64,000 nt of DNA, from contig CAMTMK010000002.1 of the NCBI GenBank assembly GCA_947073645.1, positions 49,094-113,093 on the forward strand, read 5' to 3'. The number at the start of each line of letters is the position of its first letter. Positions within the stretch are counted from its first letter, which is position 1. Of the stretch, positions 16,758 to 25,172 are shown in pieces. A model generated the notes under the pieces. The model worked only from the letters and a program-made list of their open reading frames with translations, ran no database searches and was not told the origin of the DNA. Made by a program: the position numbers and the translations under genes. This DNA is from an uncultured bacterium. Its GTDB lineage: Bacteria > Cyanobacteriota > Vampirovibrionia > Gastranaerophilales > Gastranaerophilaceae.

Positions 16758-18164
16758 ATGATAAACAAATTTATTGAATTTTTTAAAGAACCGCAGGCAA
16801 AACCTGTTACTATGAGTGAAGATGAAGTTAAAAAGACTTATGCTCATTTTAGATGGAGAATTTTTTATTCAAGTTTTATTGCATACGTAGTTTTCCATAT
16901 ATGCCGTAAAAATATCGCAGTTGCGTTGCCGTCAATGGGTGAGGCATTGAATTTGTCAAATACGGAACTCGGGCTTTTGGGGTCAACTTTGTATGTAACA
17001 TATGGTATCGGAAAATTTATTAACGGTGTTATTGCGGATAAAGCTAACGTAAGAACATTCTTGCCTACAGCCTTGATTTTATCAGCAATATGTAATATTT
17101 GTTTTGCATTGAGTGCATTATTTATAACTCCGGGGCATGTGTCTTTCTTCGGACTTCCGTCTGCAACAATTTTGTTGTGGGTTATGGCATTCTTCTGGGG
17201 TGCTAACGGCTGGTTTCAATCTTGCGGTTTTCCGCCTGTAGCAAAAAGTTTGTCATATTGGTTCTCAAACTCTGAACGTGGTACAAAATGGTCAATCTGG
17301 TCTACATCTCACCAAGTTGGTGTATTTGCGGCTGTTGCTTTATCAGGCTTTGTAATTGATAAATTCGGCTGGATGGCAGCATTTTACGTACCTGCAATAA
17401 TTTGTATTGTTACAGGTTTCTGGTTGTTTGACAGATTAAGAGATAAACCGCAGTCTTTAGGACTTCCTGATGTTGAAAAATTCAGAGAAGAACCTGTTGC
17501 TTGTAACACTGAAGATGATGAAGAAAAAGATGAAAGATCATACTTCCAAATCTTCAAAGAACATATTTTATGCAACCCGATTATTTGGATGCTTGCTATT
17601 GCTTATATCTTTGTTTATATTATCAGATTTGGTACAGAAGATTGGCTTGTTAAATATCTTGTAGAAGTTAAAGGAAATGCTTTAACCATTGCCAGCGCAA
17701 AATTAAGTACTTTGGCACTTGTAGGTTCAGCAGGGGCAATTATGGCAGGTGTTGTTTCCGATAAACTTTTCAAAGGCAACAGAACTCCTGTTAACATTAT
17801 TTTCTTGATTATGTTGATTGTAAGTTTGTATTTGTTTGCTACAAATCCGACAGGAAAACCGATTTTTGAAGTTCTTGATTATGTATATGCTGCAATGATT
17901 GGTGTATTTACAGCAGGTCCTCAAATGTTAATCGGCGGACTTTGTGCGGTTGAAAGCAGTTCTAAAAAAGTTGCTTCAGCATCAATCGGCTTTACCGGTG
18001 TTTTCGGATATGTAGGGGCAGCACTTTCTGCAAGCGGTACCGGTTTTGTAGTTGATAAATTCGGCTGGAGCGGTGCAATTGGATTTTGGATGATTTCTAC
18101 TGTAATTTGTGTGGTAATCTGTACAATACTTTATATTTATGAAAAGATGCGCAAATGTGCATAA
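16758..18164 (+). CDS. MFS organophosphate:phosphate antiporter (GlpT/UhpT-like)
   Basis: This 468-aa integral membrane protein has about 12 hydrophobic segments. The first helix region holds FHICRKNIAVALPSMGE, close to the OPA-family signature that includes the substrate-phosphate Arg. GKFINGVIADKANVR is the MFS loop 2-3 motif. A charged cytoplasmic loop (residues ~225-260) precedes the second half. The family exchanges glycerol-3-phosphate or hexose-phosphates for phosphate; the substrate here cannot be read from sequence. It is downstream of the exonuclease gene and followed by a strong terminator. Confidence 0.85.
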   Translation: MINKFIEFFKEPQAKPVTMSEDEVKKTYAHFRWRIFYSSFIAYVVFHICRKNIAVALPSMGEALNLSNTELGLLGSTLYVTYGIGKFINGVIADKANVRTFLPTALILSAICNICFALSALFITPGHVSFFGLPSATILLWVMAFFWGANGWFQSCGFPPVAKSLSYWFSNSERGTKWSIWSTSHQVGVFAAVALSGFVIDKFGWMAAFYVPAIICIVTGFWLFDRLRDKPQSLGLPDVEKFREEPVACNTEDDEEKDERSYFQIFKEHILCNPIIWMLAIAYIFVYIIRFGTEDWLVKYLVEVKGNALTIASAKLSTLALVGSAGAIMAGVVSDKLFKGNRTPVNIIFLIMLIVSLYLFATNPTGKPIFEVLDYVYAAMIGVFTAGPQMLIGGLCAVESSSKKVASASIGFTGVFGYVGAALSASGTGFVVDKFGWSGAIGFWMISTVICVVICTILYIYEKMRKCA

Positions 18165-18170
18165 CATAAA

Positions 18171-18200
18171 AAAAGACCGTCATTGACGGTCTTTTTTTTA
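18171..18200 (+). terminator. Rho-independent terminator after the transporter gene
   Basis: A 10-bp stem AAAGACCGTC/GACGGTCTTT with loop ATT is followed by a long T run. Its 3' arm contains the -35 box of the next promoter. Confidence 0.9.
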
Positions 18201-18210
18201 AGAGTATAAT
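18183..18210 (+). promoter_or_regulatory. Leaderless promoter of gmk, nested in the terminator
   Basis: -35 TTGACG (18183-18188) lies in the terminator hairpin. After a spacer of 16, -10 TATAAT (18205-18210) lies 7 nt before the gmk ATG. No Shine-Dalgarno is present. Confidence 0.65.
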
Positions 18211-18217
18211 AAAATCT

Positions 18218-18769
18218 ATGAATAAAAAATTATATGTAATATCAGGTTCATCAGGTGTTGGTAAAGGCACTGTTTTAAAAGGATTTATGGAAAGAAATCC
18301 AAGTTTTATGCTGTCAATTTCCTGTACGACAAGAGCGCCTCGTCCGGGTGAGGTTGATGGTGTTAATTATTTCTTTTTGTCAAAAGAAGAATTTCAAAAT
18401 TGTATAGATAATGATAAGTTTCTTGAGTGGGCAGAATTTGCAGGAAACCGTTATGGTACTAAGAAAAAATATATTAATCAATGTCTTGCGGATGGTAAAG
18501 ATATTATTCTTGAGATTGATACAAAAGGAGCTTTGCAGGTAAAAAAACAAATGCCTGAAGCTGTATTGATTTTTATTGCTCCACCTTCTTTAGATGCTTT
18601 GGAAGCTCGTTTACGCGGTCGTCATACTGAGGATGAAGCTACTATTCAAAAACGTTTAAATGAAGTGAAAGTTGAACTTGAACGTGCAAAAAGCTTTGAT
18701 AAAACAATTATTAATGATGATTTAGATAGAGCAATTGCAGAACTTGAAGCGGAGATTAAAAATGCTTAG
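18218..18769 (+). CDS. gmk: Guanylate kinase
   Basis: This 183-aa enzyme converts GMP to GDP with ATP. The P-loop GSSGVGKGT is at residues 10-18. SCTTRAPRPGEVDGVNYFF is the guanylate kinase signature for GMP binding. The lid RLRGRHTEDEATIQKRL is present. Length is slightly below the usual ~200 aa but complete. The coaBC start lies inside its last codons. It is likely expressed from a leaderless mRNA. Confidence 0.96.
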   Translation: MNKKLYVISGSSGVGKGTVLKGFMERNPSFMLSISCTTRAPRPGEVDGVNYFFLSKEEFQNCIDNDKFLEWAEFAGNRYGTKKKYINQCLADGKDIILEIDTKGALQVKKQMPEAVLIFIAPPSLDALEARLRGRHTEDEATIQKRLNEVKVELERAKSFDKTIINDDLDRAIAELEAEIKNA

Positions 18770-19931
18770 CGGAAAAACAATACTGCTCGGAATTACGGGC
18801 GGAATTGCATCTTACAAGATTTGTGAGCTTATCAGAATGTACAAGCGCCAAAATGCCAATGTGCGTGTGGTTTGTACGCCAAATGCTTTGAATTTTGTAA
18901 CTAAGCTTACTTTACAGACTTTGAGTAAAAATAACGTTGCTGTTGAAGAATTTGATATAAAGAACTATAATCCCGAGCATATTTCTTACGCTGATGAAGC
19001 TGATATTATGGTTATCGCGCCTGCTACGGCAAATACTATTTCTAAAATTGCAACAGGTGTGGCAGATAATTTGCTTACATCAATTGCCTGCGCGTTTACA
19101 AAGCCTGTAATTATTGCACCTGCAATGAATTGTAATATGTGGGAAAATCCGATAGTGCAGGAAAATTTACGCAAACTTTCTTATACGGTTTTAGAACCTG
19201 AGAGCGGATATTTAGCTTGCGGCTATTTGGGTAAAGGCAGATTGTGCAAGATTGAGAAAATTTTTGATAAAACTGTAGAAATTTTGAATTACAAACCTCT
19301 TAACGGCAAAAAAATTGTAATAACATCAGGCGGAACTATTGAAGATATTGACCCTGTAAGATATATTTCAAATTATTCATCAGGCAAAATGGGTTTGGCA
19401 CTTGCTGATACTGCAAAAAATCTTGGCGCAGATGTGACGTTAATTACGACAAAAAATGTTTCTAAAAAGTATAATGTGATTAAGGTTAAATCAGCTCTGG
19501 ATATGAAATCTGCTGTTGAAAAAGAGTTTGGTAATGCGGATTGCGTGATTATGGCGGCTGCGGTTGCGGATTACAGAGTGAAAAATGTTGCTCCGCAAAA
19601 AATGAAAAAAAATGATGAAGATGAAATTACTTTAACACTTGTAAAAAATCCGGATATTTTGAAAGAAATTTCTTCTCAAAAAACAAAGCAGATTGTTGTC
19701 GGATTTTGTGCAGAAAGTGAAAATTTAATCGAGCATGCCAAAGAAAAAATTAATAAAAAGGGCTGTGATTACTTAATTGCAAATGATATTTCGCGCAAAG
19801 ATATCGGATTTTCCAGTGATTATAACGAAGTCACAATCCTTGATAAAAACGGCGGAATGAAACAACTTGAACGGGCTGATAAAATGACTATTGCTCACCA
19901 TATTTTTGAGGAAATTTATGGAAAAGAGTAA
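18762..19931 (+). CDS. coaBC: Phosphopantothenoylcysteine decarboxylase / phosphopantothenate-cysteine ligase
   Basis: This 389-aa bifunctional enzyme makes two consecutive steps of coenzyme A synthesis. The N-terminal flavoprotein CoaC half has GITGGIASYK, the PAMNCNMWENP substrate motif and the Cys of ACGYLGKGRL. The C-terminal CoaB half starts at about residue 180 with ITSGGTIEDIDPVRYISNYS and includes VIMAAAVADYR and KNPDILKEI. I chose ATG 18762 because the sequence from MLSGKTILLG is the canonical start; it overlaps gmk by 8 nt. The next gene overlaps its end by 14 nt. PanC of the same pathway is at 63405. Confidence 0.95.
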   Translation: MLSGKTILLGITGGIASYKICELIRMYKRQNANVRVVCTPNALNFVTKLTLQTLSKNNVAVEEFDIKNYNPEHISYADEADIMVIAPATANTISKIATGVADNLLTSIACAFTKPVIIAPAMNCNMWENPIVQENLRKLSYTVLEPESGYLACGYLGKGRLCKIEKIFDKTVEILNYKPLNGKKIVITSGGTIEDIDPVRYISNYSSGKMGLALADTAKNLGADVTLITTKNVSKKYNVIKVKSALDMKSAVEKEFGNADCVIMAAAVADYRVKNVAPQKMKKNDEDEITLTLVKNPDILKEISSQKTKQIVVGFCAESENLIEHAKEKINKKGCDYLIANDISRKDIGFSSDYNEVTILDKNGGMKQLERADKMTIAHHIFEEIYGKE

Positions 19932-20610
19932 AATTGTTCAAAAAATTGAAGCTTTTGCACCATTGGGAACTCAAGAAAAATGGGATTGTTCGGGTTTCGC
20001 TGTTAAAACTGAACTTGAACATATTCAAAAAATCATGCTTTGTCTGACAGTTACGGAAGATATTGTACGTAAGGCTCGTGAACAAAATTGCGATATGATA
20101 ATTTCTCACCATCCTTTGTTTTGTGTGCCTTTGGAGTGGAAAGGTATTGATATTTATTGCGCGCACACTAATTTTGATAAAGCGCATGGCGGAACTACAG
20201 ATACATTGATTGAAACTCTTGGACTTGAGATATGTGAGGTTCAGGAATTTGTACGTTATGTCGAAGTTGAAATTTCGTTAGAAGAATTGATTATAAAATT
20301 AAAAGAGATTTCGCCTAGTTTGCGTTATGTAAATAATCATGGCGTAAAAATGTTTAGAAAACTTGCGTTTTGTGCAGGTAGTGGTTCAGAGTTTATTCAG
20401 GAAGCATTTGAACATGGTGCAGATGCATTTGTTACAGGAGATTTGAAATTTCATACAGCATTGGAAAGTCCGATTGCTGTGTTTGATATCGGGCATTTTG
20501 AGAGCGAAATCCTTGTTTTACCTGTATTTGAGAGGGTTATCGAGGCAGGTGTAAAATTTGTTTATGCTGATGAAAAAAGTCCGTTTAAAAATCTTGACAA
20601 TCAAAATTGA
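19918..20610 (+). CDS. Nif3-like dinuclear metal-centre protein
   Basis: This 230-aa member of the Nif3/YbgI/YqfO family was formerly annotated as GTP cyclohydrolase I type 2. Metal-ligand motifs are present: ISHHPLFC early, AHTNFDKAHGG centrally, and DIGHFESE near the C-terminus. There is no inserted domain, so it is the short form. The biochemical role of the family is unsettled. The start is ATG 19918 with GAGGA upstream, inside the coaBC end. The 3' end carries the -35 region of the tRNA promoter. Confidence 0.88.
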   Translation: MEKSKIVQKIEAFAPLGTQEKWDCSGFAVKTELEHIQKIMLCLTVTEDIVRKAREQNCDMIISHHPLFCVPLEWKGIDIYCAHTNFDKAHGGTTDTLIETLGLEICEVQEFVRYVEVEISLEELIIKLKEISPSLRYVNNHGVKMFRKLAFCAGSGSEFIQEAFEHGADAFVTGDLKFHTALESPIAVFDIGHFESEILVLPVFERVIEAGVKFVYADEKSPFKNLDNQN

Positions 20611-20621
20611 TTGTATATAAT
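20594..20621 (+). promoter_or_regulatory. Consensus promoter of tRNA-Gln
   Basis: A perfect -35 TTGACA (20594-20599), spacer 16, and a perfect -10 TATAAT (20616-20621) lie 16 nt before the tRNA. The -35 overlaps the last codons of the Nif3-like gene. Confidence 0.85.
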
Positions 20622-20637
20622 AAAGAGGTAGCCTTAT

Positions 20638-20709
20638 TGGGGCGTCGCCAAGTGGTAAGGCACCTGGTTTTGGTCCAGGCATTCGGAGGTTCGAATCCTT
20701 CCGCCCCAG
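20638..20709 (+). tRNA. tRNA-Gln (anticodon TTG)
   Basis: The 7-bp acceptor stem TGGGGCG/CGCCCCA and anticodon stem CCTGG/CCAGG with loop TTTTGGT give anticodon TTG at 20670-20672. The T arm contains GGTTCGAATCC. The 3' CCA is not encoded. The length of 72 nt is typical for tRNA-Gln. Confidence 0.97.
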
Positions 20710-20717
20710 AATTATAG

Positions 20718-20744
20718 AAAAGACCTCTTTAAGGGGTCTTTTTT
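20718..20744 (+). terminator. Terminator of tRNA-Gln
   Basis: An 8-bp stem AAGACCTC/GGGGTCTT with one G-U pair is followed by T-rich sequence. Confidence 0.8.
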
Positions 20745-20756
20745 AGTAGGTAGGGA

Positions 20757-21749
20757 ATGGATTTTTCAAGACAAGAATTAATTGATATTTTAAAAGATGA
20801 CAGTCGAAATGATTGGCTTTTTGAGCTTGCGGACAGGGTTAGGCTTGAAAATGTCGGTGATGAAGTTCATCTTAGAGGTTTAATTGAATTTTCAAATATC
20901 TGTAAATGCCAGTGTAATTATTGCGGACTTCGTTCGTCGAATAAAACAATTGACAGATACAGAATTGAACCTGATGACATTATTTTTTATGCTAAAAAAG
21001 CTGTTGATATGGGTTATAAAACAGTTGTTTTGCAGTCAGGTGAAGATGATTTTTATTCACGTGAAGTTATGTGCGAAGTTATAAAAGGGATTAAAGAACT
21101 TGATTGCGCGTTGACACTTAGTATTGGTGAAAGAAGTTTTGAGGATTACAAGGCATTCAAAGAGTGCGGGGCAGACAGGTATTTAATCAGAATTGAAACA
21201 ACAGATAGAGAACTTTATAAAAAAATGCACCCGAATATGGATTTTGAAAATCGGGTAAGATGTTTGAAAGATTTGAAAAATTTGGGTTATGAAGTCGGAA
21301 CAGGTTGTCTTGTAGGATTGCCCGGACAGACAATTGAATCCTTGGCTGATGATATTTTGTTTTTTAAAGAAATTGGTGCGGATATGGTTGGAATAGGACC
21401 TTTTATCCCGCATCCGCAAACGCCGTTGAAAGATTGTGAAAACGGAAGTTTTACGTTGGCATTGAAGGTTATGGCATTGACAAGAATTTTACTTAAAAAC
21501 GTTAATATTCCTGCAACTACCGCTATGGAAACGCTTAATCCGAACGGTAGAATTATTGCACTTCAAAGCGGAGCAAATGTTGTGATGCCAAATGTTACTA
21601 CAAAAGAGTTTCGTGCTAAATATGAAATTTATCCGAATAAAATCTGCATAAACGAAGAACCCTCACAGTGCAGAAATTGTATTGAAGGTAAAATTAAATC
21701 AATCAGTAGAACAATTTCTAAAGGTTACGGATTTAGAAGCAATTCATAG
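20757..21749 (+). CDS. hydE: [FeFe]-hydrogenase maturation radical SAM protein HydE
   Basis: This 330-aa radical SAM enzyme of the HydE/BioB group helps assemble the H-cluster. The Fe-S motif is CxxxCxxC with Cys49, Cys53 and Cys56 in IEFSNICKCQCNYCGLRSS; the IEFSNxCxxxCxYCGLR context and the following RYR are HydE-like. GTGCLVGLPGQT and GPFIPHPQTP are also family-typical. Biotin synthase or PylB are alternatives, less likely on the GLR and RYR residues. No HydF, HydG or hydrogenase gene is in the window. The 3' end overlaps the convergent SGNH gene by 25 nt. Confidence 0.85.
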   Translation: MDFSRQELIDILKDDSRNDWLFELADRVRLENVGDEVHLRGLIEFSNICKCQCNYCGLRSSNKTIDRYRIEPDDIIFYAKKAVDMGYKTVVLQSGEDDFYSREVMCEVIKGIKELDCALTLSIGERSFEDYKAFKECGADRYLIRIETTDRELYKKMHPNMDFENRVRCLKDLKNLGYEVGTGCLVGLPGQTIESLADDILFFKEIGADMVGIGPFIPHPQTPLKDCENGSFTLALKVMALTRILLKNVNIPATTAMETLNPNGRIIALQSGANVVMPNVTTKEFRAKYEIYPNKICINEEPSQCRNCIEGKIKSISRTISKGYGFRSNS

Positions 21750-22282
21750 ATTTTTTCTGCTATGATTTTGTGTTGTTCTGGTTCATAGTGAAGTCCGTCT
21801 ATGGATGATGTGTTAACAATTTTATTGAGGTCTAAAAATTTACAGCCTTTATGTTGGGCGATTTGTGAATAAATCTCGGGTAAATTTTTAGATTTTTCAA
21901 TAGAAGTTTCATCAAACATAGTTGAAAAAATCGGATGTCTTAGAATGTTGTCACCAAGAATTGAGGGTGCAACAAGGATTATTGGAGTTGGTGAAGCAAT
22001 ATCAATAAGTTTTTCAATTGCATCTTTAATATCTGTATTAAAAAACTTTTGTGTATCGTTTATTCCGATTGCCAAAACTACAATATCAGGTGACATTTTC
22101 ATATATTCAGTCAAAAGTTTGGGACTGTCAGAGAAAGCGTTTCTATTATTTGCGCCGGCTTCAATTACTTCAAAATGATTTGACAAAATTCCTGTCCAAC
22201 GGGTGTCTTTGTTATAACGGCCGCCTGTTGAGGGAATATATCCGTATGTGTTGCTGTCACCGAAACATAAAACTTTTTTCAT
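21725..22282 (-). CDS. SGNH/GDSL-family hydrolase
   Basis: This 185-aa esterase-like protein has no signal peptide. Block I is CFGDSNTYGY with the nucleophile Ser10. Block III is IGINDTQ. Block V is DGLHYEPEQH with Asp162 and His165 completing the triad. It is probably an arylesterase, thioesterase or carbohydrate deacetylase; the substrate cannot be inferred. It overlaps hydE tail-to-tail. Expression is probably from the leaderless promoter at 22289-22297. Confidence 0.88.
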   Translation of the reverse strand: MKKVLCFGDSNTYGYIPSTGGRYNKDTRWTGILSNHFEVIEAGANNRNAFSDSPKLLTEYMKMSPDIVVLAIGINDTQKFFNTDIKDAIEKLIDIASPTPIILVAPSILGDNILRHPIFSTMFDETSIEKSKNLPEIYSQIAQHKGCKFLDLNKIVNTSSIDGLHYEPEQHKIIAEKIYELLLNP

Positions 22283-22288
22283 TGTTTT

Positions 22289-22297
22289 ATTATATCA
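22289..22297 (-). promoter_or_regulatory. Extended -10 promoter, leaderless type
   Basis: The minus strand reads TGATATAAT, an extended -10, placed 6 nt before ATG 22282. There is no good -35 and no Shine-Dalgarno. Confidence 0.5.
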
Positions 22298-24394
22298 TGG
22301 TTTTAATGCAGTTTTTTCGGTTAGTGCAATTTCTTTTCTCAAATCCTCAAGAAATTCAGGTGTATACATAAACCCTAAGTGTGCGCCATTACTAAAGAGG
22401 ACAGTTTTTCTACCGGAGCAGACTTTGAGTTTTTTTAATTGAGTTTGGTTTACAAGATAATCGTCTATAGAGTGATAAATTTTGTAGTTGTCACTATTTT
22501 GTAAAAAACCTGCGAGGGACAATAGGCTGGTATCATTTGCTAAATCATTGATAGTGTAATTATTTGAAAGAAAATATTTTTCCATATAGTCTCTGTAATT
22601 CATATTATTTAAGGTTTCGTAAATTCCTGTAGCCTTATTTTTTGGAGTTTTTTCCAGAGTAAATATTAAGTCAGAAAGTTTTTGGTGCATTACAAAGCCT
22701 GTTATAAGTTTTCCTTCCTCTTCGGTAAAGGGTAAAGTTCCGATTTTAAAATCTTTTTTCTCATCTTTCATATCGGCAAGCTGAATTATTTTTGATGCGG
22801 TTTGCGCAACGCGGTTTTTTAAGTCGTTTGGGTTTTTGCTCCATTCTTCACCGTTTTTGTCTACTTGTTCCATTGCATAAGTAAGTTCAATCGGCGGGCA
22901 GACTGAAATGTATTTAGTTATATCTAAGGTATTATTTTTATATTCGCTGTCAGCAAGAAAAAGTGTTGCCATTGCGCCCATGGATGTTCCCATAACGGTT
23001 TTTTGCGGGAATTTGCATTCGTATTTTGTTTCAAGTTTATCAATAATTTTAGCAGTTACGTTTTTTAGATATTGAACATCTTCTGTCGGTATTCCTGGAC
23101 GATATGTGTCAGGCATGCTTTTTACAAACTCCCATTGAAAGTGGCTTCCCTGAATTACAACTGAATATCCTTCGTCATAGAAAAGTTTTGCCATAACAAT
23201 TGCATGATGAGATTGTATACCTTCGCCGATTGACGGATAAATAATTGCCAGTGGTGAATTTTTATCCTTTTGCATTATGTATCTGAATTTGTAATTTTCT
23301 TTGTTAGGTGTGACGTTTACGGATGATGTTTTAATCTTTTTTGAAAAGCTTCTGTTCCAAATTGAAAGTTCATTCCAGATAGATGAATCAATATTAGGAA
23401 GGTCAAATAATGCTGTTCTCATTGAGTCTACTACCGGATTTTGAGGGTTATAGTCGAACAAAACCATATCGGCAAGGAGTTTTGCGTTGTTATTTGTGCC
23501 GTAATTTTTCAAGATAATGTTATCAATATTTGCTCCGCCTTTCATAATTTCTGCAACTGTAAGAACTTCTTCAACAGGCTCAACTTCGCGAGTATCAAGC
23601 ACAAGCTCGGGATTAATTTCAGGCGGTAAATCGTTAATTGGTTCAAGGTTTTTGAAACCGTTTTCGAGAGTTTCTTTTCTGTCTAAATTTTCACATTTGA
23701 TGTAATTATCAAGTCCGTACATTTTTCGTGCTATTTCGTATGGGTCTGCATAAGTGGATTCAATCATTTTTATCAACGGCTGCATATATGACGTTCTGTT
23801 GACGGTCAATCCTGCTTTAACCATTGCAAGTACGGGAGTTCCAACATAAGTTGTGGGGTTTAGTGATGTATCGAGGAGTTTTCCTGCAAGAGCACGGGTT
23901 GTTGTTCCGTTCATAACAGGGAGAACGATATAAGGTCCTGAGTTACATTTGCATTTTGTTAAAGCCTGCTCCATATCTTCTGTTGTCGGTTCTATGTGAA
24001 AGAGGCTTTTTGCAGGGTCAAACAGACCGCCCAAGCCGATAGTTGTGTTTGTCAAAAATCTTACGGTTTCTGTACCTGAGGTTTTGAAGTCTTTTTGAAT
24101 AAGACTGCTGACAAGCCTTTTGGGGTATTCAATGTTTCTGTACGCACTTTGAATTCTGTCAATTCCGTATTCTGGCATAATTGACGACCATAAAATGTGA
24201 ACAGGACGGATAGCATATTTATTTAAGCCAAGATTGAAATTAAAAACTTTTCTGTTCAATTTTTCAAATTTATCAGGACCAAGATACATATATGCATAAT
24301 CGGGGTATTTGGATTGCTGTTTTACGAGTTCTTCTGCAGATGCAATATTCGTAATGCACAATAAAATTGCGGTAATAGTTAATAATTTTTTCAT
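22295..24394 (-). CDS. MlaA (VacJ) domain fused to an alpha/beta hydrolase
   Basis: This 699-aa exported protein has a signal peptide (residues 1-20, ending ASA). I chose ATG 24394 because GAGGA is 5 nt upstream; the ATG at 24406 overlaps that site. Residues ~40-235 are MlaA-like: FEKLNRKVFNFNLGLNKYAI, TETVRFLTNTTIGLGGLFDP and GPYIVLPVMNG. MlaA in E. coli is an outer-membrane protein removing surface phospholipid. Residues ~365-690 form an alpha/beta hydrolase with GTSMGA (Ser471), a SIDDYLV Asp (644/645) and NGAHLGF (His672). The fusion suggests a lipase tied to phospholipid trafficking. No lipobox Cys is in the usual place. An MlaD-like gene lies at 37410. Confidence 0.88.
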   Translation of the reverse strand: MKKLLTITAILLCITNIASAEELVKQQSKYPDYAYMYLGPDKFEKLNRKVFNFNLGLNKYAIRPVHILWSSIMPEYGIDRIQSAYRNIEYPKRLVSSLIQKDFKTSGTETVRFLTNTTIGLGGLFDPAKSLFHIEPTTEDMEQALTKCKCNSGPYIVLPVMNGTTTRALAGKLLDTSLNPTTYVGTPVLAMVKAGLTVNRTSYMQPLIKMIESTYADPYEIARKMYGLDNYIKCENLDRKETLENGFKNLEPINDLPPEINPELVLDTREVEPVEEVLTVAEIMKGGANIDNIILKNYGTNNNAKLLADMVLFDYNPQNPVVDSMRTALFDLPNIDSSIWNELSIWNRSFSKKIKTSSVNVTPNKENYKFRYIMQKDKNSPLAIIYPSIGEGIQSHHAIVMAKLFYDEGYSVVIQGSHFQWEFVKSMPDTYRPGIPTEDVQYLKNVTAKIIDKLETKYECKFPQKTVMGTSMGAMATLFLADSEYKNNTLDITKYISVCPPIELTYAMEQVDKNGEEWSKNPNDLKNRVAQTASKIIQLADMKDEKKDFKIGTLPFTEEEGKLITGFVMHQKLSDLIFTLEKTPKNKATGIYETLNNMNYRDYMEKYFLSNNYTINDLANDTSLLSLAGFLQNSDNYKIYHSIDDYLVNQTQLKKLKVCSGRKTVLFSNGAHLGFMYTPEFLEDLRKEIALTEKTALKP

Positions 24395-24473
24395 GTAAAT
24401 CCTCATTTCCCATTTATTTTCCGAAAAATTTTCATGGAATTTTACTGCCCGTCAGGGGGATTTGAGTTGTTAG

Positions 24474-24845
24474 TTATTTTAATTTTATTTTGATTATGGT
24501 TGCAATAAATTCATTATCCTCCATATCCTCGCAAAATTTATATAATAATAGATTGTTATTTATTTTTCTGGCTTGATAACCGTCGACTATATTATCTTTG
24601 AACTCTATAATGATGTCATTTTCTACAACACAATACGGTTCATCTGGTGGAATGTAAATGCCTATTGCACATGATTGTATGCTGGAAACTCCTGTCATTG
24701 CGATAACGTGATAGCTGTAAAACCTTAAACTGTCTGATTTGAAAGGTGAATAGTAATATAGACTGTCTTGGGAGTAAAAACGTTTGTTCGACTCTTGTTC
24801 AAACAAACATAACTTCTGTAATATTTGTTCGTCATTATCAATCAT
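24474..24845 (-). CDS. Hypothetical protein, divergent from a small HTH gene
   Basis: This 123-aa soluble protein of no recognised family is rich in Tyr, Asp and Asn (SQDSLYYYSPFKSDSLRFY). Predicted strands alternate with short loops, so it is probably a small globular beta protein. The start is ATG 24845, with a promoter only about 10 nt upstream and no Shine-Dalgarno. The head-to-head placement with the 72-aa HTH-like gene and the overlapping promoters suggest shared regulation. Confidence 0.6.
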   Translation of the reverse strand: MIDNDEQILQKLCLFEQESNKRFYSQDSLYYYSPFKSDSLRFYSYHVIAMTGVSSIQSCAIGIYIPPDEPYCVVENDIIIEFKDNIVDGYQARKINNNLLLYKFCEDMEDNEFIATIIKIKLK

Positions 24846-24855
24846 TGTTAGTTAT

Positions 24856-24884
24856 AATCTAATACTATTTTATATATTTGTCAA
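24856..24884 (-). promoter_or_regulatory. Promoter of the 123-aa hypothetical gene
   Basis: On the minus strand, a perfect -35 TTGACA (24884-24879), spacer 17, and -10 TAGATT (24861-24856) lie 10 nt before ATG 24845. Its -35 shares bases with the divergent promoter. Confidence 0.55.
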
Positions 24885-24906
24885 TAATGAAATGTAAATT
24901 TAAACT
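24878..24906 (+). promoter_or_regulatory. Leaderless promoter of the small HTH-like gene
   Basis: -35 TTGTCA (24878-24883), spacer 17, and -10 TAAACT (24901-24906) lie 6 nt before ATG 24913. The -35 overlaps the divergent -35 almost completely. Confidence 0.55.
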
Positions 24907-24912
24907 GTTATT

Positions 24913-25131
24913 ATGTTAAACATCAAACAAGAAATTGAAATTTTGTTATTATGCAGTGGCGGTTTATCAATGAGAAAGTTACTTTCAAAGATGAAAACTA
25001 ATGGATTTGATGTGCCTAAACCAAGTACAATGTCTGTTCAATTAAACAAAAAGCGTATCAGGTTTGAAACTGTTCAAGAAATATTGGATTTTCTGGGTTA
25101 TGAATTGATAATCCGTGAAAAACAAAAATAA
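24913..25131 (+). CDS. Small putative DNA-binding protein (HTH-like)
   Basis: This 72-aa protein contains a SMRKLLSKMKTNGFDVPKPS helix pair followed by STMSVQLNKKRIRFETVQEI, which reads like the two helices of an Xre/Cro-type helix-turn-helix. It ends with LGYELIIREK, common in small phage-type regulators. No catalytic motif is present. It may autoregulate the divergent promoter pair at 24856-24906. The assignment rests on pattern only. Confidence 0.6.
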   Translation: MLNIKQEIEILLLCSGGLSMRKLLSKMKTNGFDVPKPSTMSVQLNKKRIRFETVQEILDFLGYELIIREKQK

Positions 25132-25133
25132 CT

Positions 25134-25160
25134 AAAAGGCGGGAGTAAATCCCGCCTTTT
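25134..25160. terminator. Strong bidirectional terminator
   Basis: An 11-bp GC-rich stem AAAAGGCGGGA/TCCCGCCTTTT with loop GTAAA lies between converging genes and serves both directions. Confidence 0.9.
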
Positions 25161-25172
25161 CAATACTTTGGC

